DNA of 64,000 nucleotides from Gammaproteobacteria bacterium (lineage in GTDB: Bacteria > Pseudomonadota > Gammaproteobacteria > Tenderiales > Tenderiaceae). This document shows positions 47,533-56,677 of this stretch, in pieces. Under the pieces are notes generated by a model that did no database searches, had not been told where the DNA came from, and worked only from the letters and a program-made list of their open reading frames with translations. The position numbers and the translations under genes were made by a program. Where the stretch lies: NCBI GenBank assembly GCA_016200485.1, contig JACQEP010000004.1:124001-188000 (forward strand), written 5' to 3'. Position 1 is the stretch's first letter, and every line of letters starts with the position of its first letter.

Positions 47533-47617
47533 ATGCTTTTACGCCAGCCTTTTACTTGCACCCCACCCGCCTACCCTTCATAATTACCCGTTTTCGCTGT
47601 TGCAGCCTACTCATTAC

Positions 47618-49513
47618 ATGCCGACCTCCAGTTACCCCTTGCTCGATACCCTTGAATCGCCTGCCGATTTGCGACGCATGTCGGTGGCCGAGCTGGAGCA
47701 TGTTGCCAGCGAGGTCAGGCGCTTTTTGATTCGCAGCGTCAGCAGCACCGGCGGCCATCTGGCGGCGGGGCTGGGCACCGTGGAGCTAACTGTCGCCCTG
47801 CACCATGTCTTCAACACGCCGGAAGACAGGCTGATCTGGGATGTGGGCCATCAGAGCTATCCCCACAAAATTCTCACTGGTCGCCGCTACCAGATGGCGA
47901 CGCTGCGCAAGAAAAACGGCATCGCCGGTTTTCCCAAGCGCGATGAAAGCCCATACGACACCTTTGGCGTCGGCCATTCCAGCACCTCGATCAGCGCCGC
48001 GTTAGGCATGGCGCTGGCGGCGCAAGCCCAAGGTATCGATCGTAAAGTCGTCGCTGTGATTGGCGATGGCGCGATGACCGCGGGCATGGCCTTCGAGGCC
48101 CTGAATCACGCCGGTGATCTCGACGCCAATCTATTGGTGATCTTAAACGACAACGATATGTCGATCTCGCCCAATGTCGGCGGCATGTCGAAGTATCTGG
48201 CGCGCATCCTCTCCGGCAAATTCTACGCCAGCATGCGCGAAGGCAGTAAAAAGGTGCTGGGCAAGATGCCGTCGGTCTGGGAACTGGCGCGCCGCGCCGA
48301 AGAACATATGAAAGGCATGGTCGTGCCGGGCACCATGTTTGAAGAGCTGGGCTTTAACTACATCGGCCCGATTGATGGCCATGACATGACGACGCTCGTC
48401 AGCACCTTGCGTAACATGCGCGAACTTTCCGGCCCGCAATTCCTGCACATTGTCACCCGCAAGGGCAAAGGCTTTGCACCTGCCGAACTGAATCCACTGG
48501 CCTATCACGGCGTGGGTAAGTTCGATCCGGACAGCGGCACATTGGCGCCCGGCAGCAGTACGCTTACCTATACTCAAATCTTCGGTAATTGGCTGTGTGA
48601 TATGGCGGCAGCCGATGCACGTTTGGTCGGCATTACCCCCGCAATGCGCGAAGGTTCAGGGTTGGTGGAATTTTCTGAACGCTTTCCGCACCGTTATTTC
48701 GACGTCGGCATCGCCGAGCAACACGCCGTCACCCTGGCCGCGGGCCTGGCCTGCGATGGCATGAAACCGGTGGTCGCCATCTACTCCACCTTTTTACAGC
48801 GCGCCTATGATCAACTGATTCATGATGTGGCGCTGCAAAATCTGCCGGTGTTGTTCGCCATCGATCGCGCCGGACTGGTCGGCCCCGATGGCCCGACCCA
48901 CGCCGGCAGTTTCGATCTCAGCTTCCTGGGTTGCATTCCCAACTTGGTGATCATGGCCCCGGCCGACGAAAACGAGTGCCGCCAGATGCTCTCCACCGGC
49001 TTCCTGCACGATGGCCCTGCCGCCGTGCGTTACCCGCGTGGCGGTGGCCCCGGTGTCGCCGTCAATCCGACATTGACGACACTGCCCATCGGTAAAGCCG
49101 AAGTGCGCCGCCGTGGCCGCAAGGTCGCGATTCTTGCCTTTGGCAGTATGGTGACCCCGGCAGTGACGGCGGGCGAGACCCTGGACGCCACCGTAGTCAA
49201 CATGCGTTTCGTCAAACCGCTCGACGAAACGCTGATCTGCCAACTGGCCGCCGAACATGAGTTACTGGTGACCGTCGAAGAAAATGCCGTCCTCGGCGGC
49301 GCGGGTAGCGCGGTAATCGACGTGTTGGTACAGCATCAACTTCACACCCCCGTATTGCCGATCGGCCTGCCTGACAAATTTATCGATCAAGGCAGCCGTG
49401 AAGAACTGTTGGCGGAGTGCGGCCTTGATACTGCCTCAATCACACAAAAAATTCAGGGCTACTTGGCTACTGACACTTGCCAAACACCTCTGGCTCAGGT
49501 AAATTCTTACTAA
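47618..49513 (+). CDS. dxs: 1-deoxy-D-xylulose-5-phosphate synthase
   Basis: First and rate-setting step of the MEP isoprenoid pathway: pyruvate plus glyceraldehyde 3-phosphate to DXP, using thiamine diphosphate. About 631 residues; thiamine-binding [18 protein letters not shown] and [13 protein letters not shown], the pyrimidine-domain block [18 protein letters not shown], and the C-terminal transketolase domain. It follows ispA, both in isoprenoid synthesis. ATG at 47618 is chosen; a TTG lies six codons earlier. Confidence 0.95.
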   Translation: MPTSSYPLLDTLESPADLRRMSVAELEHVASEVRRFLIRSVSSTGGHLAAGLGTVELTVALHHVFNTPEDRLIWDVGHQSYPHKILTGRRYQMATLRKKNGIAGFPKRDESPYDTFGVGHSSTSISAALGMALAAQAQGIDRKVVAVIGDGAMTAGMAFEALNHAGDLDANLLVILNDNDMSISPNVGGMSKYLARILSGKFYASMREGSKKVLGKMPSVWELARRAEEHMKGMVVPGTMFEELGFNYIGPIDGHDMTTLVSTLRNMRELSGPQFLHIVTRKGKGFAPAELNPLAYHGVGKFDPDSGTLAPGSSTLTYTQIFGNWLCDMAAADARLVGITPAMREGSGLVEFSERFPHRYFDVGIAEQHAVTLAAGLACDGMKPVVAIYSTFLQRAYDQLIHDVALQNLPVLFAIDRAGLVGPDGPTHAGSFDLSFLGCIPNLVIMAPADENECRQMLSTGFLHDGPAAVRYPRGGGPGVAVNPTLTTLPIGKAEVRRRGRKVAILAFGSMVTPAVTAGETLDATVVNMRFVKPLDETLICQLAAEHELLVTVEENAVLGGAGSAVIDVLVQHQLHTPVLPIGLPDKFIDQGSREELLAECGLDTASITQKIQGYLATDTCQTPLAQVNSY

Positions 49514-49530
49514 TTAAGTCAACTATTATT

Positions 49531-49914
49531 ATGTCTTCCCGTTACACACTCAAAGTCATTACCGATTTCGCCGCCGCCCATGCCTTGCGCAACTATCCCG
49601 GCGACTGCGCCCGCCTGCACGGCCATAACTGGAAGGTCGAAGTCGAAGTCACGGCCACGAAACTGGATGGCCTGGGCATCGGCATGGACTTCAAACATAT
49701 CCGCCAGCAAGCAAAAGCGGTTTGCGACCGGCTGGATCACCAGTTTCTGAACGAACTGAGTCCTTTCGATCAAATCAATCCAACAGCGGAAAACATCGCC
49801 GCTCATATTTATCAGGCGCTGGGCCAGGCACTGAATGGCCCTCACGTCCGCGTCAGCGCCATCACGGTCTGGGAGACCGAGCGGGCTTGCGTCCGCTACA
49901 CCGAGGAGGACTAA
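49531..49914 (+). CDS. queD: 6-carboxy-5,6,7,8-tetrahydropterin synthase (QueD)
   Basis: Converts 7,8-dihydroneopterin triphosphate to 6-carboxytetrahydropterin for queuosine, or a PTPS-III-like variant. 127 residues; zinc ligands are the His of FAAAHAL and the pair in RLHGHNWKVEVEV; catalytic Cys near GDCARLHGHN; late Glu in ETERACVRYTEED. It lies four bases before folE2, whose product is its substrate. Confidence 0.9.
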   Translation: MSSRYTLKVITDFAAAHALRNYPGDCARLHGHNWKVEVEVTATKLDGLGIGMDFKHIRQQAKAVCDRLDHQFLNELSPFDQINPTAENIAAHIYQALGQALNGPHVRVSAITVWETERACVRYTEED

Positions 49915-49917
49915 ACC

Positions 49918-50724
49918 ATGGCCACAAAGATCACAGCCAACATCGCCGATGTCCAGAGCTCGGCTGACACCCGCCGCATTCCGATCAACAAGGTCGGGAT
50001 CAAGGACATTCGCCATCCTGTCCGCGTCAAGGACCGGTCGCAAGGTCAGCAACACACGATTGCCAGCTTCAATATGTACGTGAACCTGCCGCACAATTTC
50101 AAAGGCACGCACATGTCGCGCTTTGTTGAGATTCTCAACAGCTATGAACGCGAAATCTCGGTCGAAAACTTCAATGCCATGTTGCACGAAATGGCGGAAA
50201 AGCTCGAAGCTGAAACCGGCCATATCGAAATGAACTTCCCCTATTTCATCGACAAGCCGGCGCCGGTATCCAAAGTCAAAGCACTGATGGATTACAACGT
50301 CACCCTGATCGGCGAAATCCGTAAGGGTAAGACCGATGTCGCGATCAAGGTCGTGGTACCCGTCACCAGTCTCTGCCCATGCTCCAAGGAAATTTCCGAG
50401 CGCGGCGCTCATAATCAGCGTTCGCACGTCACCATCATGGCGCGCACCTGCGATTTCGTCTGGATCGAAGACATCATACAGATGGTCGAGGAAGAAGCTT
50501 CCTGCGAATTGTATGGGCTACTCAAACGCCCAGACGAAAAATATGTTACTGAGCGCGCCTACGATAATCCCAAATTCGTCGAAGACATGGTGCGCGACAT
50601 CGCCGCCCGCCTCAACGCCGACCCCCGGATCACCGCCTACACTGTGGAATCAGAAAACTTCGAGTCGATCCACAATCACTCCGCTTATGCACTCGTCGAG
50701 TGGGACAAAAGCAAAAACAAATAG
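49918..50724 (+). CDS. folE2: GTP cyclohydrolase I type FolE2
   Basis: Makes 7,8-dihydroneopterin triphosphate from GTP, the entry to folate and queuosine; the FolE2 (type IB) form works without strict zinc dependence. 268 residues with HSHVTI ([13 protein letters not shown]), [11 protein letters not shown] near residue 158, and a Glu-rich C-terminal block. GAGGAC precedes the ATG, four bases after queD, so the pair is translated together. Confidence 0.93.
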   Translation: MATKITANIADVQSSADTRRIPINKVGIKDIRHPVRVKDRSQGQQHTIASFNMYVNLPHNFKGTHMSRFVEILNSYEREISVENFNAMLHEMAEKLEAETGHIEMNFPYFIDKPAPVSKVKALMDYNVTLIGEIRKGKTDVAIKVVVPVTSLCPCSKEISERGAHNQRSHVTIMARTCDFVWIEDIIQMVEEEASCELYGLLKRPDEKYVTERAYDNPKFVEDMVRDIAARLNADPRITAYTVESENFESIHNHSAYALVEWDKSKNK

Positions 50725-50972
50725 TTAGCCACCAGTCTTAGATAATCTTCTCAACTAGCGCGCATTGGGCTTGAGTCCATGCGCACTTCGAGGTAGAGTT
50801 GTCCCTCCACACTGGCAGTTACTGCTGCGTTTAGGTCAGGGCTTTTACTTCAAAGCCCGTATTTTTTAAAGATGCCCTCACATAACACAGCAGCACCCCG
50901 GCGTCTTGGTTAGATACCGTCGGACTGGCTTTTAGGATCGACACGCGAACCCCGAACTGAGGATAGTTACCA

Positions 50973-53402
50973 ATGCCCGAGCTGTTGAACAGATTCACCA
51001 GCCGTATTGTGCTGGCAGAATTGACCATTCATCTTTTTTTGATGGTTCTGCTGCTGCTATTGGTGATCCCCAGAATTGAAAACAATTACCGTCAGCAATT
51101 CATCAATCATGCCTATATTGATGCCCAGCGCACGGCTGGATTAATTGCGCAGGAACCCGAGCGCCCTTACCAGTTGATTGACGCTCTCAACAATGGCGAT
51201 TTAGTCCATGCCGAACTGGTGCACCCCGCGCCAGACAGCCGCTCCGACCCTGCCTTTGGCGACAATAATGATTCCGTTTTTTATGTCGCCACCCCCCTCT
51301 CTCTAGGCGCCACAAAATACACCCTGCACATTGCCTATGATGAGCGTCCTACCTCACAGCTGATCGCCGACACACGCAATGCTGGCTTTATCATCGCTGC
51401 CATTTATCTTTTGTCCGCCACCCTCATCACCAGCCTGCTGGGACCCGTCCTGTCACGCCCCTTGCAGCAACTCAGTGCTGCCGCACGCAAAATTGCCGCC
51501 GGACTTTCTACCGAACGCTTGGAAGTTCGCACCCCGATTATCGAAATCAATACCCTGGCGACCGACCTCGAACACATGCGCCGCGAACTGGTCAATCAGG
51601 GTGAGGCTCTGTCCGCACGCGAGGCCCGTATCCGCGCCATCATGGACAACGTGGTCGATGCGCTGATCACGCTCGATGAACAAGGCTTGATTCAGTCATT
51701 CAACCTCGCTGCCGAACGTATCTTTGGATACGACGCTAAAGAAGTTGTCGGCCAAGATATCGACATGCTATTCACCTCACCATTCTACTCTTCATATAAA
51801 GCCCGAATTCAAAAAAATGCTGCATCCCCGGATCAACCACAGTCACTTGAGATTCTCGGCCGCCGCAAAGATGGCAGCACATTTAATCTTGAGGCGTCGC
51901 TCAGCGAGATGTGCCAGATCGAAGGTTGCCTGTCGATCGTTGTCTGCCGCGACATCACCGATCGCAAGCAATCGGAAATGGAATTGAAATCCCTCCAGGA
52001 AGATTTGGAGCGCCGCGTCATCAAACGCACCCGCGAACTGGCCACGGTCAACAAAGAACTGCAACATCAGGCCCTGCATGATGCCTTGACCGAACTTCCC
52101 AACCGGGCACTACTACAGGATCGCCTGCAACAAGCCACCCGCACCGCCAAACGCGATGGCCACGCATTGGCATTGATGTTGATGGATCTGGATCGCTTCA
52201 AGGAAATCAATGACACCCTGGGACACCACTATGGCGATTTATTATTGCAACAAGTCGCCGTCAGAATGCGCAGTGCGCTGCGCGATTCCGACACCGTTGC
52301 CCGACTCGGTGGTGACGAATTTGCCGTCTTGCTGCCCATCATTCAGCATCGCGACCAGGCCGAACATGCAGCGAAAAAAATTATCGAGGCCATGTCACCG
52401 CCCTTCTCCCTCGAAGGCCAGCAATTCCATGTCGGCATTAGCATCGGCATCGCCCTTTATCCGAAAGACGGGGAAGAGTCAGTACATTTGATGCGCCGCG
52501 CCGACGTCGCCATGTACGTCGCCAAACGCTCACAAATCGGCTACACCTTCTACGATCCAAGTCAGGATTTGCACAGTGTCAGCCGTCTGGCCATGGTCGG
52601 CGAATTGCGGCGTGCGCTGGAAGCGGCTCAACTCAAACTTCACTATCAACCCACCGCCGATTTGCGCAAGCATCAAATCACCGGCGTCGAAGCCCTGGTA
52701 CGTTGGGATCACCCGCAAAAAGGCTCGATCATGCCCGACGAATTCATTCCATTGGCAGAACACACCGGCCTGATCAAACCATTAACTGTGTTTGTATTGA
52801 ATGAGGCATTGCATCAGGCACATCTCTGGAACAACAGCGGCCTCTATCTGCGCATGGCGGTGAACCTCTCCGCCCGCAGCCTGCATGATCCCGACTTGGT
52901 CACTCATGTTGCCAGCAGCCTGGATCGCTGGAACATTCCGGCAGAACAACTACAAATGGAAATTACTGAAAGTGCGATCATGGAAGACCCGATTCGCGCC
53001 ATGACTACGCTCACCAAATTGCATCGTATGGGTGTCAAACTCTCCATCGATGACTTTGGGACCGGCTATTCATCACTCATGTATCTGAAACAATTGCCGG
53101 TCGAAGAAATCAAGATCGACAAATCGTTTGTCAAAGATATGCTGATCAACAACGAAGATAAAGTCATTGTCCGTTCCACCATTGACCTCGCCCACAACAT
53201 GGGGCACCAGGTCATTGCCGAAGGCGTGGATAACGAAGCTGCGTTAGAATTGTTACGCGAAATGGGTTGTGATCTGGCCCAAGGCTACTACATCGGCACG
53301 CCGATGACGGCTTCTGCACTCCCGGGCTGGCTGAAACATACTTCCTGGAAACCAAACACCACTCCAATCACCGACTTCAGCCGCGACAGCATTGCAGTGT
53401 AG
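50973..53402 (+). CDS. Membrane GGDEF-EAL protein with HAMP and PAS domains
   Basis: Cyclic di-GMP turnover enzyme of 809 residues. Order: TM1 (about 17-38), periplasmic region (39-135), TM2 (136-157), HAMP (160-212), PAS (214-330, VVDALITLDEQGLIQSFN), coiled coil, GGDEF domain (about 366-530, RLGGDEF intact), and EAL (about 540-795, EALVRW intact, DDFGTGYSSLMYLKQLP). Both domains look catalytically competent; such bifunctional proteins often work in one direction under PAS control. It is followed by its own decayed fragment at 54681. Confidence 0.92.
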   Translation: MPELLNRFTSRIVLAELTIHLFLMVLLLLLVIPRIENNYRQQFINHAYIDAQRTAGLIAQEPERPYQLIDALNNGDLVHAELVHPAPDSRSDPAFGDNNDSVFYVATPLSLGATKYTLHIAYDERPTSQLIADTRNAGFIIAAIYLLSATLITSLLGPVLSRPLQQLSAAARKIAAGLSTERLEVRTPIIEINTLATDLEHMRRELVNQGEALSAREARIRAIMDNVVDALITLDEQGLIQSFNLAAERIFGYDAKEVVGQDIDMLFTSPFYSSYKARIQKNAASPDQPQSLEILGRRKDGSTFNLEASLSEMCQIEGCLSIVVCRDITDRKQSEMELKSLQEDLERRVIKRTRELATVNKELQHQALHDALTELPNRALLQDRLQQATRTAKRDGHALALMLMDLDRFKEINDTLGHHYGDLLLQQVAVRMRSALRDSDTVARLGGDEFAVLLPIIQHRDQAEHAAKKIIEAMSPPFSLEGQQFHVGISIGIALYPKDGEESVHLMRRADVAMYVAKRSQIGYTFYDPSQDLHSVSRLAMVGELRRALEAAQLKLHYQPTADLRKHQITGVEALVRWDHPQKGSIMPDEFIPLAEHTGLIKPLTVFVLNEALHQAHLWNNSGLYLRMAVNLSARSLHDPDLVTHVASSLDRWNIPAEQLQMEITESAIMEDPIRAMTTLTKLHRMGVKLSIDDFGTGYSSLMYLKQLPVEEIKIDKSFVKDMLINNEDKVIVRSTIDLAHNMGHQVIAEGVDNEAALELLREMGCDLAQGYYIGTPMTASALPGWLKHTSWKPNTTPITDFSRDSIAV

Positions 53403-53405
53403 CAC

Positions 53406-53434
53406 GTAGGGGCGGGTTTAAAACCCGCCCCTAC
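53406..53434. repeat. GTAGGGGCG-family palindrome after the GGDEF-EAL gene
   Basis: GTAGGGGCGGGTTT, a single A, then the exact reverse complement. It shares its outer arms with the 28-bp palindrome at 36887-36914. It begins two bases after the stop codon of the GGDEF-EAL gene and could serve as a stem-loop 3' end. Confidence 0.75.
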
Positions 53435-53523
53435 CCTTTCCCTCATTCCACAGATGATATAGGAAACGCGCGACGTCCATATCTGGACTATCACCAGAAT
53501 TGCTTGCTGTATGGTTGCGCGCA

Positions 53524-53781
53524 TTACTTGCGTATGCGACGCCGTCCGTAGGCTGAAGCAGAGGGATTATTCACCCGTTCGTTGAGACCTTCCACCATAA
53601 GTTCGGCGTGTTTTTCCACATCGGTTAACGAACCAGGCTTTCTACCTTCAATTCTTGCTTCATCCACCCCAATCACATAGCGGTGCCAAAGACCACTCAT
53701 ACCATCAGGAGGACAGGTTTCCTCAACCAACATCACACGGTAGCGTATTTTGAACGAGCAATATTCCGCGCTGGTAATCAT
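53524..53781 (-). CDS. Unrecognised small protein, partner of the DUF3820-type gene
   Basis: 85 residues, basic C-terminus (AYGRRRIRK), two cysteines, a Trp/Tyr cluster SGLWHRYVIGVDEARIEG and a helix SLTDVEKHAELMVEGLN. No family recognised. It overlaps the upstream DUF3820-type gene by four bases (ATGA), so the two form a tight pair. Not an obvious toxin or antitoxin. Confidence 0.5.
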   Translation of the reverse strand: MITSAEYCSFKIRYRVMLVEETCPPDGMSGLWHRYVIGVDEARIEGRKPGSLTDVEKHAELMVEGLNERVNNPSASAYGRRRIRK

Positions 53782-54368
53782 CGTTTAAACAGCAATCCGT
53801 CTTGGACGACGGTTAAGACTAGATTTCTCGCGCCCGGGATTCTTGTAGGACGACGCACCTTTGCCAATACCTTGCCTGCTGAATTTATCTTATCCGCCAT
53901 TTTCTCGCACCTCATATCAATCGGATCAACCTTGAGGCTCTGCTCAGTCTCGTAACCGGAGATCACTCCCATAGGAATATCGCGCTTTAACAAATGCCTA
54001 ATCGTTTCAATGTGTTTATATTCATCAGCACGCGCCGGTGTAACCACATCACCTTCATTGCCCGCTTGTGCAACAATATCAACCAGCAAGGCCTGTGGCA
54101 ATTGCATGTTAGGTTCGCCAGGATACTGATCAACACCCTGTTTTCTTAACGGCTCAAAAAGGTTCTCCATACCATCGGCATTGGTCTCATGCACAATGCG
54201 CATAAGTTCACCTAGCTCGCTTTGCGGAAATCCATTTTTGCAAAACCAGTTCAAATACGGCTGAGGTAGATCAATCAAAAGCACATTAAAATGCTTCCCA
54301 AACGGCATACGATAATTGGCCAGCTTCGACATTAACCTTGGATCACCATAAGTGCCTTTAATACCCAT
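53778..54368 (-). CDS. DUF3820-type (quorum-sensing-regulated factor-like) protein with extra C-terminal region
   Basis: 196 residues. Residues about 15-75 match the DUF3820 pattern (MPFGKHFNVLLIDLPQPYLNWF, then GFPQSELGELM, ENLFEPLRKQG). The remaining ~110 residues (AQAGNEGDVVTPARADEYKHIETI, ending ILFKR-like) are not part of the usual small family, which is around 70-80 residues, and were not recognised. It may be a fusion with a second domain. AAGG is in front of the ATG. Confidence 0.6.
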   Translation of the reverse strand: MGIKGTYGDPRLMSKLANYRMPFGKHFNVLLIDLPQPYLNWFCKNGFPQSELGELMRIVHETNADGMENLFEPLRKQGVDQYPGEPNMQLPQALLVDIVAQAGNEGDVVTPARADEYKHIETIRHLLKRDIPMGVISGYETEQSLKVDPIDMRCEKMADKINSAGKVLAKVRRPTRIPGARNLVLTVVQDGLLFKR

Positions 54369-54680
54369 TGCACCGCCTTCTTGGAAAGTATGTCATTGCA
54401 AGACTTACACTCATCTGTAAGCATCGTGATTTACAGGCAGATAAGGGCCAAATTTAGAACGGACATGCCAACTCCGGCACTGGCACCGGGGAATATACCT
54501 ACTTCGATAGTAACACCGATTGCCATCCGGTCTGTGTTTTTATTTTGAATACTCAATATCCGCGCGCCACCTATCGCTTGACAATAATGCACATTACAAC
54601 AGCGAGAGCATGATAAATTGGTTTAATCGCTTATTACACTGTATTTAACGATAGACATGTTTCTACCAAACAATCGCCAA

Positions 54681-54788
54681 GGGAAATCACTGAAATCGCG
54701 ATCATGAAGGACACGATCCGCACCACGAACGAACATGCCAAGGCTGTCCAGGTTATTGAAACAACGCCGGAATGCTACGCGAAATGGG
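54681..54788 (+). pseudogene. Decayed EAL-domain fragment, deleted relative of the upstream GGDEF-EAL gene
   Basis: The first part matches the EAL gene around 52962-53010 (GGAAAT.ACTGAAA..GCGATCATG, about four in five bases the same), coding for ITExAIMxDxIRA. The second part (CAGGTTATTG ... GAATGCTACGCGAAATGGG) matches the gene near 53208-53270 with an internal deletion and a frame change. The matching pieces are far from full length, with no open frame, so this is a remnant, probably of a tandem duplicate. Confidence 0.6.
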
Positions 54789-54917
54789 CCGAGGACTTAA
54801 AACATCGACAACCAGGAAAGGGAGCCGATTGAAAATATGTCGAGGGCTATAAAATGCGAGGCCCCGCATTAACCTCAGTCGCCGGACAAAAATATTACTA
54901 TACATTCCCGCAAAACC

Positions 54918-54926
54918 TGTTATAGT
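54918..54926 (+). promoter_or_regulatory. Candidate extended -10 promoter of the cold-shock gene
   Basis: TGTTATAGT reads as TG-N-TATAGT, an extended -10 box without an obvious -35. If used, the transcript would have a leader of about 195 bases before the ATG at 55127, like the long leaders of CspA mRNAs. Not verified. Confidence 0.3.
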
Positions 54927-55126
54927 ATGCATCAAGGCCTGTGATACAGACCTACTTTATTACAACAATTTGAGCCTGAAATACTTCGCTACACCACTTC
55001 TTACTTACTAAGTCCTGCTGTCCTGAAGCTCTTCACTCTCTGCTTGCTTGTCATTATTAAGTAATTCGTCCCGCTTGCTTCACGGTACGTTTACAAATTT
55101 TATTAAACTATTCTTCAGGAGACATC

Positions 55127-55336
55127 ATGTCTAAATTAACGGGTACGATTAAGTGGTTCAATGCCGATAAAGGCTTTGGTTTTATTACTCAGGACGATGG
55201 CGGAGCAGATGTGTTCGTTCACTTCCGCGCTATTGTCGGCAATGGTTACAAAAGTCTGGACGAAGGCCAAAAGGTTTCTTACGAAACCGAGCGCGGCCCT
55301 AAGGGCCTGCAAGCAGCTAACGTTGTTACGATGTGA
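55127..55336 (+). CDS. CspA-family cold-shock protein
   Basis: RNA/ssDNA chaperone of 69 residues, single cold-shock domain with RNP1 KGFGFI and RNP2 DVFVHF. Likely CspA-like RNA melting; which paralogue cannot be decided. CAGGAGACATC precedes the ATG, and an intrinsic terminator follows. Confidence 0.95.
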   Translation: MSKLTGTIKWFNADKGFGFITQDDGGADVFVHFRAIVGNGYKSLDEGQKVSYETERGPKGLQAANVVTM

Positions 55337-55359
55337 TTAGTTCCAATTAGTTCCTCGGA

Positions 55360-55386
55360 AAGGGTGCCGCTGGCACCCTTTTTTTA
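55360..55386 (+). terminator. Rho-independent terminator of the cold-shock gene
   Basis: Perfect nine-base stem AAGGGTGCC/GGCACCCTT with a GCT loop, then a run of T. 24 bases beyond the stop. Confidence 0.92.
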
Positions 55387-55448
55387 TTGCCACATCCATT
55401 CTCGCCAGACCTTTAACTTCCTCGAAGAACACCAGCATTGATCTGATA

Positions 55449-55931
55449 TTAACCGGCCAGACGAAACTGTTTCAGTGAGGCGCGTGCATCTCCCCTGCTG
55501 ATGTCCGGAATAATCATCAATTCCAACGCTATCACTCCTTTAAGATCCACACTGTAGTGTTCAAGCTCGCAACTGCAATTTGGCGGACTGAAATGATATT
55601 GCTGACGCACAATCTCCTGATACACTCCACTTTCACCTGCTGACCAGCGCAATAAAAATTCCTGCGTACGTTCGCGTTCATTTTCTTCAAATACCAAATG
55701 AATGGTACTGATCGTTTGCGGCTGATCAAAACGTAAACGGATGGTCTGTCTGCCCGGGTGTTGCGCACGCCAGCTCTGTTCGCTTTCTGACAACAGAGAT
55801 AACTCTATGGGATAATTCGGGTCTTCGGATGTCAACTCAACCTGCGCCAACGATTCGATATCAAGCCACTGGCGATGGTTGGCGGCAGCGGAATTATCTG
55901 GTCTTTCCTGGCTAATGATCGCTTTACGCAT
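55449..55931 (-). CDS. Unknown protein with possible beta-sandwich carbohydrate-binding-like fold
   Basis: 160 residues, no signal peptide. Pattern of a discoidin-like/F5-8C beta-sandwich: SLAQVELTSEDPNYPIELSLL, QTIRLRFDQPQTISTIHLVF, EFLLRWSAGESGVYQEIVR, VIALELMIIPD. The resemblance is by eye, so function is open. It lies 25 bases after the 56358-55957 gene and probably forms an operon with it. Confidence 0.6.
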   Translation of the reverse strand: MRKAIISQERPDNSAAANHRQWLDIESLAQVELTSEDPNYPIELSLLSESEQSWRAQHPGRQTIRLRFDQPQTISTIHLVFEENERERTQEFLLRWSAGESGVYQEIVRQQYHFSPPNCSCELEHYSVDLKGVIALELMIIPDISRGDARASLKQFRLAG

Positions 55932-55956
55932 TTGTGTATCTCTTAGGTTATAGACA

Positions 55957-56358
55957 TTAATTGCTTTCGAAGATTAAACCAGCGACTATTTTATTGAGTC
56001 GGCCTTGCTCACCTGTTTCGTTCTGCAGCGCATCGCCATCCTCTAATCCACGCGCCTGCTGCTGCCGAATCTTTTCGATATAGGCCAAGCTACATTCAGC
56101 CACTTTTTTCTTGAGCAGTTCCAGGTGACTGACAATTTCATCAGGCGATCTAACCCAGGTTTCTATGAACACGCCTTCGGCCGGTTTTATTTTTGGCGAT
56201 GACCCATGTTTGGCCAGCATGTCATTAAAGTTTTGGCACCAGTCGGCGGGGGCTTTATGAGAGAGCTTGAAGTAGAGGTCGATATAGGGCTCTTTCCTGA
56301 CACGTGGCTGACGCCGCTCATCCAGGCCCACAATTTTTATATCACTGATACCTTCCAT
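55957..56358 (-). CDS. Unknown conserved-looking protein of 133 residues
   Basis: A charged, probably cytoplasmic protein (MEGISDIKIVGLDERRQPR, then DLYFKLSHKAPADWC and a helical C-terminal half KKKVAECSLAYIEKIRQQQA). No family recognised. A TAGGAG site in front of the ATG at 56358 supports the start. Upstream of 55449-55931 on the same strand. Confidence 0.6.
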   Translation of the reverse strand: MEGISDIKIVGLDERRQPRVRKEPYIDLYFKLSHKAPADWCQNFNDMLAKHGSSPKIKPAEGVFIETWVRSPDEIVSHLELLKKKVAECSLAYIEKIRQQQARGLEDGDALQNETGEQGRLNKIVAGLIFESN

Positions 56359-56677
56359 ACGATCAGCTCCTAATGTGAGCACATGACATGTGAAATAAAT
56401 ACTCCGGCAATATTGAAAGAACAGGAGATATTGGGCGTACTATTTACGCTGGCGCCGGATTGAGGAAAAAACAACACTAATGATAATAACACCAATGGGC
56501 CTCAAACCCTAATACATTCATTGAATATTCGGAAATTACTGCTTTTTTCGCTGCCTTCTTAGCGCCTCAAAAATCAGAACCTGACTTTATATCTCTGGCT
56601 GTCCCGATACCTCCTTAACAAAAAACCAACAAACCCGCCAATGGTGGATTTGTTGGTTAGCCACTTGGAAATGAACA
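56359..56677. other. Intergenic region with terminator
   Basis: About 320 bases; apart from the terminator at 56614-56658 nothing recognisable is present. Confidence 0.7.
56614..56658 (-). terminator. Rho-independent terminator of the lipoprotein gene
   Basis: Read on the minus strand, a 16-base stem (56643-56658 with 56624-56639, two G-T pairs) with a three-base loop, followed by TTTTTTG. 20 bases after the stop of the lipoprotein gene. Confidence 0.9.

Larger units (their letters stand above)
54370..55126. other. Intergenic region of about 750 bases
   Basis: No intact gene seen. It holds a decayed EAL-domain fragment (54681-54788) and the candidate promoter and leader of the cold-shock gene (from about 54918). 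The stretch 54430-54660 shows no recognisable structure. Confidence 0.7.

Noticed and set aside
49519..50427. Long minus-strand open frame (302 residues) opposite queD and folE2
   Set aside because: Antisense to two confidently identified genes, low-complexity composition, no recognised motif.
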